DNA from: UBA3941 sp002385665
Lineage (GTDB): Bacteria > Bacillota > Clostridia > Caldicoprobacterales > UBA3941
Direction of reading: 5' to 3'
Assembly: GCA_050949255.1 (NCBI GenBank)
Contig: JBMNFJ010000008.1
Location: forward strand, 1-64,000
DNA length: 64,000 nucleotides
How positions within the stretch are numbered: the first letter of the stretch is position 1; each line of letters begins with the position of its first letter. The notes under the pieces are model-generated. The model made no database searches. It was not told where the DNA came from and worked only from the letters and a program-made list of their open reading frames with translations. Below are positions 16,518 through 24,342 of the stretch, in pieces. The position numbers were made by a program, and so were the translations under genes.

Positions 16518-17630
16518 ATGGCAGATAAGATTTGGCTTTCATCTCCTCATATGAGCGATGAGGGATATGAGGCACAATATGTTAGAGAAGCATTTGACTC
16601 TAATTGGATTGCACCTTTAGGTGAGAATGTAGATAAATTTGAGAAAGAAGTAGCACAGAATGTAGGAGTTAAATATTCTGTGGCTTTAAGTTCAGGAACA
16701 GCAGCTATTCATATGGCTTTAAAAGCTGCTGGGGTGGGAAAGGGAGATATAGTACTTTGCCAAAGTCTTACTTTTGCTGCCAGCGCTAATCCAATTATAT
16801 ACCAGAATGCGATCCCTGTATTTGTAGATAGTGAATATAAAACCTGGAATATTTGCCCTGATGCTTTAGAGGAAGCTTTTAAAAAATATCCAGATGCTAA
16901 GGCTGTTATAATTGTCCATTTGTATGGTCTTCCTGCTGATATTGATAAGATACTGGCCATTTGTAAGAAATATAATGCTGTGTTAATAGAAGATGCAGCA
17001 GAGTCTTTGGGAACTTATTATAAGGGTAAACATACGGGTACTTTTGGTGAATACGGAATATTCAGTTTTAACGGTAATAAAATAATTACCACATCTGGTG
17101 GAGGTATGCTTGTATCCAATAATAAGGATGCTATAAAAAAGGTGAGGTTCTGGTCAACCCAAAGCAGAGAGCCAGTATTGCACTATGAACATAAAGAGCT
17201 AGGCTATAACTATCGTTTAAGTAATATTTGTGAAGGTATTGGTAGAGGGCAACTTAAGGTTTTGGGTAAAAGGGTACAAAAGAAAAAGTATATTTTTGAA
17301 TTCTATAAGAATGAGCTAGCTGAGTTAGAAGGTATTGAATTTATGCCCATAAATGATTGGGCTAAACCCAATTACTGGTTAAGTTGTATAACTATCCAAG
17401 GCAAGGTTAAGCCTATTGAGATAATTGAGGCTCTTAGAAAAGGGAATATCGAATCTAGACCACTATGGAAGCCGATGCATCTGCAGCCGTATTTTAAAAA
17501 ATATGATTATATTGGTGAGAACATATCAGGTAGACTATTTGAAAATGGACTATGTTTGCCTTCGGATACGAAGATGACAGATGATGATTTATGTAAAATA
17601 TGTAAAATCATAAAATCTCTATGGGGGTAG
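16518..17630 (+). CDS. pglE: DegT/DnrJ/EryC1/StrS aminotransferase (PglE-like)
   Basis: A 370-residue PLP-dependent sugar aminotransferase. SSGTAAIHMALKAAGVG binds the cofactor phosphate, and the Schiff-base lysine is Lys188 in NGNKIITTSGGGM. In the bacillosamine pathway PglE aminates the 4-keto sugar made by the dehydratase to UDP-4-amino-4,6-dideoxy-GlcNAc; the neighbouring dehydratase, acetyltransferase and sugar transferase fit this. ATG 16518 has GGAGGG at 16500-16505. Codon use is A+T rich compared with the dehydratase just upstream, as for the rest of the island. Downstream a broken sugar transferase begins 10 bases after the stop. Family assignment is firm, exact sugar probable. Confidence 0.9.
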   Translation: MADKIWLSSPHMSDEGYEAQYVREAFDSNWIAPLGENVDKFEKEVAQNVGVKYSVALSSGTAAIHMALKAAGVGKGDIVLCQSLTFAASANPIIYQNAIPVFVDSEYKTWNICPDALEEAFKKYPDAKAVIIVHLYGLPADIDKILAICKKYNAVLIEDAAESLGTYYKGKHTGTFGEYGIFSFNGNKIITTSGGGMLVSNNKDAIKKVRFWSTQSREPVLHYEHKELGYNYRLSNICEGIGRGQLKVLGKRVQKKKYIFEFYKNELAELEGIEFMPINDWAKPNYWLSCITIQGKVKPIEIIEALRKGNIESRPLWKPMHLQPYFKKYDYIGENISGRLFENGLCLPSDTKMTDDDLCKICKIIKSLWG

Positions 17631-17640
17631 CTTTTGAGAC

Positions 17641-17817
17641 ATGGGAAATATTAATACGAGAACAAGTGAAAAGATTCAATACATTACAAGAAAGCAAAAT
17701 ATATATGAAAACTATGTAAAAGGAATTTTGGATTGTTTGTTTGCATTGATAATATTGATTTTATCTTTACCTTTAATATTGATAATTGAGCAAATTTCAT
17801 ATTCTACAGAGCAGTGA
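17641..17817 (+). pseudogene. Truncated N-terminus of a bacterial sugar transferase
   Basis: An open frame of 58 codons. After about 20 polar residues it reads NIYENYVKGILDCLFALII followed by LILSLPLILII, the start and membrane hairpin of polyprenyl-phosphate phosphoglycosyl transferases (PglC/WcaJ type), and then stops in unrelated sequence about ten codons later. The catalytic domain is missing. It directly follows the aminotransferase and lies against the left end of the next IS, so IS insertion with deletion probably destroyed it. An intact homologue occurs at 21737-22384 beyond the IS elements. Confidence 0.7.
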
Positions 17818-17840
17818 AATAGCTAGTTCTAGATTACTTA

Positions 17841-19296
17841 AAAACCGTTTCACCCCTTGAATATGGAAATTATATACCTTGAATTACTAAAAATACCAAA
17901 AGGAAAAACCCCACACGTGTCGAAGTTTTAAGTACCACCAAAAAACAATACACGGAGGGGTGATACTATTTATATTCGACAACAATGTCTATTTTCCTTT
18001 GAGGATTTAATAAAATTTCAACCTAAAACAAAGTTAGCTATGGTCTTTGAGACATTGGATTTATCAAAAGTAGTTGGTGGTCTACAGAAAAAATCCAAAT
18101 TTGGCCCCAAGGGCCATGATCAGGAAAACATGCTGCGTGCCCTATTGGCAATGAGGCTTGAGAATATCAAGTATACAAAAACTTTGGTGGAACGTCTCAA
18201 GTCTGATCCCGTTTTCCGTTATACTTGTGGTTTTCCTGTAGCTAGTAAGACACCTAGTGAAGCTACCTTTTCAAGATTCATAAAAACTCTCTCAGATAAT
18301 CTTGGCTCCCTTGATGAGATTCTCGAGGAATTGGTAGTTAAGGCTAAAGGGCTTAACATTATTGATGGAGAACATATTGCCATCGACGCCAGCAAGCTGG
18401 ATTCTTACGATGCTGCAGTGCCTAAATCTGAGATCATTCATGATGGAGAGCATCCTGACTGGGGCTCAAAGAGAGATACTCATGGCAACCAGGTAAGGTG
18501 GTTTGGGTGGAAGATCCATGCTGCGGTTGATACTAAAAGTGAACTACCTATTGCGGTAAGTGTCACTCCAGCCAGCACAAATGATGGCATTATGGCTATT
18601 CCATTGATTAAAGATATCAACCAGAGGTATTCCGACATAATCAGTCCCAAATACTATATGATGGACATGGGTTATGACTTTGATGATATCTATAGAAAAA
18701 TCCATGACGACTTTAATGCTCAAGCCATAATACCCTTAAATCGCAGAGGTTCTTTTGCACCGCCTGAAGGTCTTGATTGGGATTGCACACCCCTGTGCTC
18801 CATGGGATATCCAATGACCTATTGGGGCTATGATAATGGTTCAATCAAGTTTCGCTGTCCCCATACTATGGGTAAAGTTGACTGTCCAATGGGCAGCAGA
18901 TGGTGTTCACCTAGCAACTATGGTAATGTGGTTAAAAAGAAGATATCTGACAACCCAAGATACTTCACTTACCCACGCAGAGAGTCGACAAAATGGAAAA
19001 AGCTATACAATGAGCGTACCTCTGTTGAAAGAACCTTTGCCAGGCTAAAGGAAAACCTAGGACTCAACAACATAGCTGTTAGGGGTATCAAAAAAACCAA
19101 AGTGCACGTTCTCTTAAGCTGCATTGCATTGGTTGCGGGTACTATTGCAATTAATCAACCTAAAGAGAGTAAGAGGGCAGCTTAAGTAACATTTTCAAAG
19201 CACTATAATTTTACCAGGGGATTAGTCTGCCCTTTTTTAAGATAATATGTGCTGAAAGTAATCACATTTTCTGATTGCAACTAAAAAAACGGTTTT
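17841..19296 (+). mobile_element. IS element with InsH-type DDE transposase (IS4/IS5 superfamily)
   Basis: The limits are tentative. AAAACCGTTT at 17841-17850 recurs inverted as AAACGGTTTT at 19287-19296, giving an element of about 1.46 kb around one transposase. No target-site duplication was found. A further inverted pair TGCTGAAAG (19250-19258)/CTTTCAGCA (19297-19305) is near the right end. The element separates the bacillosamine-type genes pglE and pglD together with the IS1380 element. Confidence 0.5.
17968..19185 (+). CDS. DDE transposase, InsH-like
   Basis: Transposase with an N-terminal InsH/DUF772-like domain (RALLAMRLENIKYTKTLVER, then DPVFRYTCGF) and a DDE_Tnp_1 catalytic domain. 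The acidic triad is probably in IAIDASKLDSYD, YYMMDMGYDFDD and NERTSVERTFARLKE. The first ATG is at 18040 (381 residues), but the frame is open upstream and the segment IYIRQQCLFSFEDLIKFQP has the look of the true N-terminus of this family; it would start at ATT 17968, seven bases after GGAGGGG (17954-17960), giving 405 residues. Whether ATT is used or is a mutated ATG cannot be told. The gene otherwise appears intact. Confidence 0.85.
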   Translation: MYIRQQCLFSFEDLIKFQPKTKLAMVFETLDLSKVVGGLQKKSKFGPKGHDQENMLRALLAMRLENIKYTKTLVERLKSDPVFRYTCGFPVASKTPSEATFSRFIKTLSDNLGSLDEILEELVVKAKGLNIIDGEHIAIDASKLDSYDAAVPKSEIIHDGEHPDWGSKRDTHGNQVRWFGWKIHAAVDTKSELPIAVSVTPASTNDGIMAIPLIKDINQRYSDIISPKYYMMDMGYDFDDIYRKIHDDFNAQAIIPLNRRGSFAPPEGLDWDCTPLCSMGYPMTYWGYDNGSIKFRCPHTMGKVDCPMGSRWCSPSNYGNVVKKKISDNPRYFTYPRRESTKWKKLYNERTSVERTFARLKENLGLNNIAVRGIKKTKVHVLLSCIALVAGTIAINQPKESKRAA

Positions 19297-19417
19297 CTTT
19301 CAGCATCAAAGGATATTCTCCTTTGAATTATCGTAAAAAGTGTAGTTATGAAATTCTCTCAAGTTGTTTGTTAATAAAGATTGATTCAAAGGGACCTGTA
19401 ATATTTACACAAATTAG
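19186..19417. other. Spacer between two IS elements
   Basis: Holds the right end of the first IS and about 110 bases of A+T-rich DNA up to the left inverted repeat of IS1380. A possible long-loop terminator pairs GGGCAG near the transposase stop with CTGCCC-TTTTTT at about 19227-19238. No gene is seen. Confidence 0.4.
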
Positions 19418-21071
19418 CCTGAATTATTCATGGCAGAATAATTCGCTGCCATAATTGTTAGTTTTTAACCAGCAGTTCATAAATACGAATTTTTATACGA
19501 GATTGGTTTAAAAATAGGCACACCCATCACGTAAAGATATTTAATCGTTTTTATGAACTTGCCAAAGAACATCAAATTGTTATTCCAGTTGTATCCTGAG
19601 TCCACTTATATTTTGCAGGATTTGATAAAATTCTTTTTTATATGGGCAACTGCTACAAAGCTTAAAGGTTAAGTAACGGCCACCGCGCACTATCCTTGAT
19701 GCGATCTTAATGAGCTTAAGCCTTATGGTATCTATTTGATACTTGCGCATCTTATCCGGCAATGTAAGCCGTCTTAACCAGTTAAAAATATTATAGGCCA
19801 GCACTCCAATCTGCAGACGGTTAGCATTTACTATTTTGCTGCTGCTACTCATAGAATCAAATGCAAAACCGTTTTTAGATTCCTTTATGAAGTTTTCCAT
19901 GCGGCCGCGGTTACAATAAAACTTAATTAGCCCCCTAGGCTTTAGCGCCATATTTGTTACGATAAATGTATACATGTACGTCATCTGGCCATCCGGCTTT
20001 TCTACCTTTACAACTACCCTACGGGGATAGTCCCAGCTTCCGGCCTGATAATTAAACTGACCATAGCATACGGCATAATCAACCTTGTTTAGGGCAGTTA
20101 TATCATCGAGTTCGTCTGCCAGGTAAGACGCCTTTTTGTAGAGAACGTTATTGGCCTTAAGCCTAATGGCATAAGAGCAGGCGTTTTGCTCTAGCAGGCT
20201 AAAAAGCTCCGGGGCAGCAAAGCCGCTGTCACCTCTTAGGAAAATATTCGTTCCGGGGTATTTATCCATATACTCCGAGAGCAGCGGCCTGAGAAATTCA
20301 ACAACTCCACTTGATGTATAGACATTACCATTACGAAGCTGAGCCTTTAAAAGATCCCCGGTAAGCCCATCGTAGCAGAGTAATGGGTGATAGCCGTTAC
20401 TGGAGTAATGATAATTAAAAGCCTGACCTACTTGATTGCCATAGGTGCCCAATAGCGTAGAGTCAATATCAAGGAGTATATTCTTGGGGTTCTCGATGGA
20501 ATAAATCCTCTCTCTCATGGCTCTATGGATTTCTTCGTACTGATTGAGAGTATCAGCATCCATACGGTTAAAGAACCTTGACATTGTTGGCTGTGAAGCC
20601 AGGGCATCCTTTTCAAGCAAGGTATTGAATACGGGATCATTAATGAATTCATCGGCATCATCATCCTGGAAATAGCCGGCTATAGTCTGGTAGATTTCCT
20701 GAAATAGATTTTCGTTATCCTTATGGTAACGGTACTTGGCGGAATCGTTAGTTTTAAAGTTATCTTCTACGATATCATCAAGGCCAACCTTATGGATGAA
20801 TTCTTTTAAGAGAAACAATCCTGTATCAGAGGATAAATCACCGCCATCGAAATTAATCTTTATTTTACTGTTGCTTTCTAAGCCTGCATCAACTAAACTA
20901 GACATTGGGACTCTCCTTTGTTTGGTATTGGTGTTGCAACTATATTCTAACAAAGTTGGGTCCTTTTATCTATAGAAAACCTTCACTTTTTAAGTGAATG
21001 ATAATATCAGCGGTAATGCACTGCCTATGCCGCTCAGGAAACAATCAAATTAATTCTATGAATAATTCAGG
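19418..21071 (-). mobile_element. IS1380-family insertion sequence
   Basis: CCTGAATTATTCAT at 19418-19431 is exactly repeated in inverted form as ATGAATAATTCAGG at 21058-21071, enclosing 1654 bases, a normal size for IS1380 elements, and one minus-strand transposase. A target duplication was not clear (TTAG against ATAA). The element ends about 120 bases upstream of the PglD-like gene. Confidence 0.85.
19580..20905 (-). CDS. IS1380-family transposase
   Basis: A 441-residue DDE transposase. ATG 20905 is chosen because AAGGAG lies just upstream; the open frame extends to 20953 without a better site. The catalytic residues are likely in NILLDIDSTLLGTYGNQ, IFLRGDSGFAAPEL and RMENFIKESKNGFAFD, all typical of IS1380. 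Length is normal (about 440-480), no internal stop is seen and the inverted repeats are intact, so the element may still be active. Confidence 0.92.
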   Translation of the reverse strand: MSSLVDAGLESNSKIKINFDGGDLSSDTGLFLLKEFIHKVGLDDIVEDNFKTNDSAKYRYHKDNENLFQEIYQTIAGYFQDDDADEFINDPVFNTLLEKDALASQPTMSRFFNRMDADTLNQYEEIHRAMRERIYSIENPKNILLDIDSTLLGTYGNQVGQAFNYHYSSNGYHPLLCYDGLTGDLLKAQLRNGNVYTSSGVVEFLRPLLSEYMDKYPGTNIFLRGDSGFAAPELFSLLEQNACSYAIRLKANNVLYKKASYLADELDDITALNKVDYAVCYGQFNYQAGSWDYPRRVVVKVEKPDGQMTYMYTFIVTNMALKPRGLIKFYCNRGRMENFIKESKNGFAFDSMSSSSKIVNANRLQIGVLAYNIFNWLRRLTLPDKMRKYQIDTIRLKLIKIASRIVRGGRYLTFKLCSSCPYKKEFYQILQNISGLRIQLE

Positions 21072-21191
21072 ATAATAAATATATTCGTATAAAGATACAT
21101 TATATACCTGTGCATAAATCTCAATTTACGTTAATTTCAAATTATTCATAGATAACAAAAATGAATATTATAATCATGGAGTTATAAAGTT

Positions 21192-21740
21192 ATGAACAAC
21201 AACTTACTGATATTTGGTGCAGGTGGTCATGGAAGAGTTGTTAAAGAGGCTGCTGAAGCACTTGAAATATTTAGTAAAATAGACTTTTTGGATGACAACT
21301 CAGAACTTGCTATTGGTAAATTCGAGGAATATGAAAAGTTTGTAGATAAATATAGGTATGCATTTGTTGCATTGGGAAATCCAGAACTTAGAAGTATGTG
21401 GTCAGAAAAGTTGTCTACAGATTTTTATATTCCAGCAATTATACATCCTACTGCTTATGTTAGCCCTTCTGCTCAATTAGGTACAGGATGTTTTATAGGT
21501 GCAAAGGCGGTAATTAATACAAAAACAGTTATAAAGAATGGCTGTATCATTGGTATAGGTGCTCTGATTGACCATGATAGTGTGGTGGAGGAGTATTCTT
21601 ATATAAATGCTGGAGCTATTGTTATAGCTGGAAGTAGAATTGAAAGCTTTACTAAGCTAGATGCAGGTAAGGTTTATTGTAGACAGGAAGATATTAAAGA
21701 AGATAAATGTGTAAATTATTCCTTTGAGGTTGGGATGTGA
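21192..21740 (+). CDS. pglD: Sugar O/N-acetyltransferase, PglD/NeuD type
   Basis: A 182-residue acyltransferase. The N-terminal IFGAGGHGRVVKEAAEAL is the Rossmann-like sugar-nucleotide-binding domain (1-80), and residues 85-180 form a left-handed beta helix of hexapeptide repeats; the catalytic histidine is expected in IGALIDHDSVVEEY. PglD transfers acetyl from acetyl-CoA to the 4-amino sugar to give UDP-diNAc-bacillosamine. It is the first gene after the IS elements, with a weak GGAG at 21178. Its stop TGA overlaps the GTG of the sugar transferase. NeuD-like acetylation of another sugar is the main alternative. Confidence 0.85.
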   Translation: MNNNLLIFGAGGHGRVVKEAAEALEIFSKIDFLDDNSELAIGKFEEYEKFVDKYRYAFVALGNPELRSMWSEKLSTDFYIPAIIHPTAYVSPSAQLGTGCFIGAKAVINTKTVIKNGCIIGIGALIDHDSVVEEYSYINAGAIVIAGSRIESFTKLDAGKVYCRQEDIKEDKCVNYSFEVGM

Positions 21741-22384
21741 TAGATATGATCTATTTAAAGATAAAAAGACTAATCGATATAGTTCTTTCATTTATAGCAC
21801 TAATAGTTTTATCTCCAATACTTTTAGTAGTAGCCATAGCAATCAAGGTAGACTCTAGAGGTCCGGCTCTGTTCAAACAGAAAAGGGTTGGGATCCACAA
21901 GAGTCATTTTAATATTTTGAAGTTTCGCACCATGCGAATTGATACACCGAAAGATTGTCCTACCCATCTATTGGAAAATCCTGACCAATGGATCACAAGG
22001 GTTGGTAGGCTCTTAAGAAAGACAAGCCTTGATGAGCTGCCGCAGATATGGAACATCTTCGTAGGACATATGAGTATTGTTGGTCCCCGACCCGCTTTAT
22101 GGAATCAATATGATCTAATAGCTGAGAGGGATAAGTATGGAGCTAATGACATTCGTCCAGGACTGACAGGTTTAGCCCAGATAAACGGTAGGGACGAGCT
22201 ACCAATAGAGGTTAAGGCGGAACTGGATGGAATGTATGTACAAAACATGGGGTTTATCATGGACGTTAAATGCTTTATTGCAACAATTCTAAAAGTATTA
22301 AAGCATGAGGGAGTTCTTGAAGGCGGAACAGGAAGATTGGGATATGGAGAGGCTGCTACTTCGGAGGAGAAAGTTTCGAGATGA
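21737..22384 (+). CDS. pglC: Undecaprenyl-phosphate sugar phosphotransferase (PglC/WcaJ-like)
   Basis: A monotopic phosphoglycosyl transferase of 215 residues that moves a sugar-1-phosphate from a UDP-sugar to undecaprenyl phosphate, starting lipid-linked oligosaccharide assembly. The reentrant helix LIDIVLSFIALIVLSPILLV is near the N-terminus. The FKQKRVG, KFRTMR, LRKTSLDELPQIWN (Asp-Glu catalytic pair) and VGPRPAL motifs are all present. The start is GTG 21737, overlapping the pglD stop, or ATG 21746. Overlap with the next gene (ATGA at 22381) continues a tightly packed operon. Size and neighbours favour diNAc-bacillosamine as substrate. Confidence 0.93.
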   Translation: MIDMIYLKIKRLIDIVLSFIALIVLSPILLVVAIAIKVDSRGPALFKQKRVGIHKSHFNILKFRTMRIDTPKDCPTHLLENPDQWITRVGRLLRKTSLDELPQIWNIFVGHMSIVGPRPALWNQYDLIAERDKYGANDIRPGLTGLAQINGRDELPIEVKAELDGMYVQNMGFIMDVKCFIATILKVLKHEGVLEGGTGRLGYGEAATSEEKVSR

Positions 22385-23223
22385 AGAGGATACTTATTAC
22401 AGGAGCCAATAGTTACATAGGGAAAAGTTTTGAGAAGTGGTTGTCACAATGGCCGGAGAAATATACTGTAGATACTATTGATATGATAGATGGAAGGTGG
22501 AGACAAACCTCTTTTTCAAATTATGATGTAGTATTTCATGTGGCTGGTATAGCCCACATAAAAGAGACAAAGAAAAATCGTGATTTATACTACAAAGTGA
22601 ATAGGGACCTAGCATATGAAACGGCGAAAAAAGCTAAGGAAGACGGTGTAAAACAATTTATTTTTCTTAGTACAATGAGTGTATATGGTATAGAGAATGG
22701 AGTAATTAATGAGAATACACCGCTAAATCCAAAAAGTAATTATGGAAAATCAAAGCTTCAAGCTGAGGAGTTAATAAAACCCTTAAACGATGAAAATTTT
22801 AAAGTTGCTATTCTTCGGCCACCAATGGTTTACGGTAAGGGGTGCAAGGGCAATTATCCTAGATTAGCAAAACTAGCAGTCAAGGTGCCAATATTTCCAG
22901 ATGTAGATAATAAGCGAAGTATGATTTATATAGATAATTTGTGTGAGTTTGCTAGATTGTTGATTGATAATTGCTCAAGTGGGCTGTTTTTCCCTCAGAA
23001 TGATAAATATGTGAAGACAAGTGATATGGTTAGGTTGATTGCTGAAATTCATGGTAAGAAGATTAGACTGACTAAGCTATTTAATCCTATATTAAGGTTG
23101 ATGAAAGTGAGTACCGTTAACAAGGTGTTCGGTGATTTGGTGTATGAGATGAGCATATCTGAGTATGAGAACGATTATAGAATTTATGAATTTAAAAAAA
23201 CGGTAGAGACTACGGAGGAATAA
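22381..23223 (+). CDS. NAD-dependent epimerase/dehydratase (extended SDR)
   Basis: A 280-residue nucleotide-sugar SDR. The NAD-binding motif is ILITGANSYIGKSFEKWL (residues 4-21), HVAGIAH is the family's NAG-like segment, and STMSVYG with YGKSKLQAEE supplies the Ser, Tyr and Lys of the active site. The small size and its position between the phosphoglycosyl transferase and a GT4 glycosyltransferase are common in O-antigen loci, where such genes often act as 4-epimerases or reductases on UDP-HexNAc. The exact reaction is unknown. Confidence 0.85.
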   Translation: MKRILITGANSYIGKSFEKWLSQWPEKYTVDTIDMIDGRWRQTSFSNYDVVFHVAGIAHIKETKKNRDLYYKVNRDLAYETAKKAKEDGVKQFIFLSTMSVYGIENGVINENTPLNPKSNYGKSKLQAEELIKPLNDENFKVAILRPPMVYGKGCKGNYPRLAKLAVKVPIFPDVDNKRSMIYIDNLCEFARLLIDNCSSGLFFPQNDKYVKTSDMVRLIAEIHGKKIRLTKLFNPILRLMKVSTVNKVFGDLVYEMSISEYENDYRIYEFKKTVETTEE

Positions 23224-23225
23224 GT

Positions 23226-24341
23226 ATGACCGTTATCGAGAATAAAAGAATTTTAATTCTATCTAATCACCATTCTTATACGTATAATCTCCGTAAAGAA
23301 GTGATAAGTAAATTTTTGGATGAGGGTTATGAGGTTTTTGTTACCCTTCCATATGGCGAAAAAATAAAAAAACTAAAGGAATTAGGATGCAAATATATTG
23401 AATCTCCTTTAGACAGAAGAGGGATAAATCCTATTAAGGATATAAAATTAATTAAGACTTACCATAAGATAATAAAGAAACTAAAGCCCGATGTAGTTCT
23501 ATCATATACGATTAAGCCTAACATTTATGGTGGCTTTGTATGTAGGAGCCTTAGAATACCTTTTATTGCAAATGTTACTGGCTTAGGAACATCAGTTGCT
23601 AATGAGAGTTTACTGCAAAAAGTTTTAGTCATGTTTTATAAATCTGCTTTTAAAGAAGCATCTTGTGTATTCTTCCAAAATGAGAGTAATAAAAATTTTT
23701 TTATTAATCATGGCATCAATTTAAAAAGATATAAAGTTATCCCCGGTTCTGGAGTAAATATAAGTGAATTTTCTTATCAGGAGTATCCTGAAAATAATGA
23801 AAAGTTGAAATTTTTATTTATTGGGAGAATAATGCGCGATAAAGGAATAGAAGAATTCATGGAGGCTGCAAAACGACTTAAAAAGATATATAAAAACTTG
23901 CAGTTTGACGTGTTAGGACCGTGTGAAGAAGAATATAGGGATAAAATTGAGTTATTGCAAAGAGGAAAAATAATTACATATCATGGTGTTAAAAATAATG
24001 TTCGTGAATATTTAGCTAAATGTAATGCAGTAATACATCCTTCATATCATGAAGGAATGTCTAATGTATTGCTTGAAGCTGCTGCAACCGGAAGACCAAT
24101 GATAGCATCAAATATTCCTGGATGTAGAGAAATATTTGATGAAGGGGTAAGTGGGTTTGGATTTAATGTAAAAGATGTTGATAGTTTAGTTAATGCAATA
24201 AATAAATTTATAAGATTACCATATGAGAAAAAGAAAGCTATGGGCATAGCAGCAAGGAAAAAAGTAGAAAATGAATTCAATAGAAACATTGTGATTAATG
24301 AATATTTAAAAGAAGTTAATAGAATTATGGAGGAAAGATGA
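23226..24341 (+). CDS. Glycosyltransferase family 4 (PglA-like)
   Basis: A 371-residue GT-B glycosyltransferase. The N-terminal acceptor domain begins ILILSNHHSYTYNLRKEV; LSYTIKPNIYGG and ANVTGLGTS are typical of the GT4 enzymes that add the second sugar to undecaprenyl-linked HexNAc. The donor-site E-x7-E motif is in HEGMSNVLLEAAATGRP. PglA, a GalNAc transferase acting on bacillosamine, is the best-known member, and this gene follows a PglC-like gene. ATG 23226 has GGAGG just before it. Donor sugar not determined. Confidence 0.88.
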   Translation: MTVIENKRILILSNHHSYTYNLRKEVISKFLDEGYEVFVTLPYGEKIKKLKELGCKYIESPLDRRGINPIKDIKLIKTYHKIIKKLKPDVVLSYTIKPNIYGGFVCRSLRIPFIANVTGLGTSVANESLLQKVLVMFYKSAFKEASCVFFQNESNKNFFINHGINLKRYKVIPGSGVNISEFSYQEYPENNEKLKFLFIGRIMRDKGIEEFMEAAKRLKKIYKNLQFDVLGPCEEEYRDKIELLQRGKIITYHGVKNNVREYLAKCNAVIHPSYHEGMSNVLLEAAATGRPMIASNIPGCREIFDEGVSGFGFNVKDVDSLVNAINKFIRLPYEKKKAMGIAARKKVENEFNRNIVINEYLKEVNRIMEER

Positions 24342-24342
24342 A

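Noticed and set aside
19483..19599. A 38-residue plus-strand frame (ending FYELAKEHQIVIPVVS) that looks like a gene remnant
   Set aside because: It lies inside the IS1380 element, between the left inverted repeat and the transposase stop, and resembles no family I recognise.
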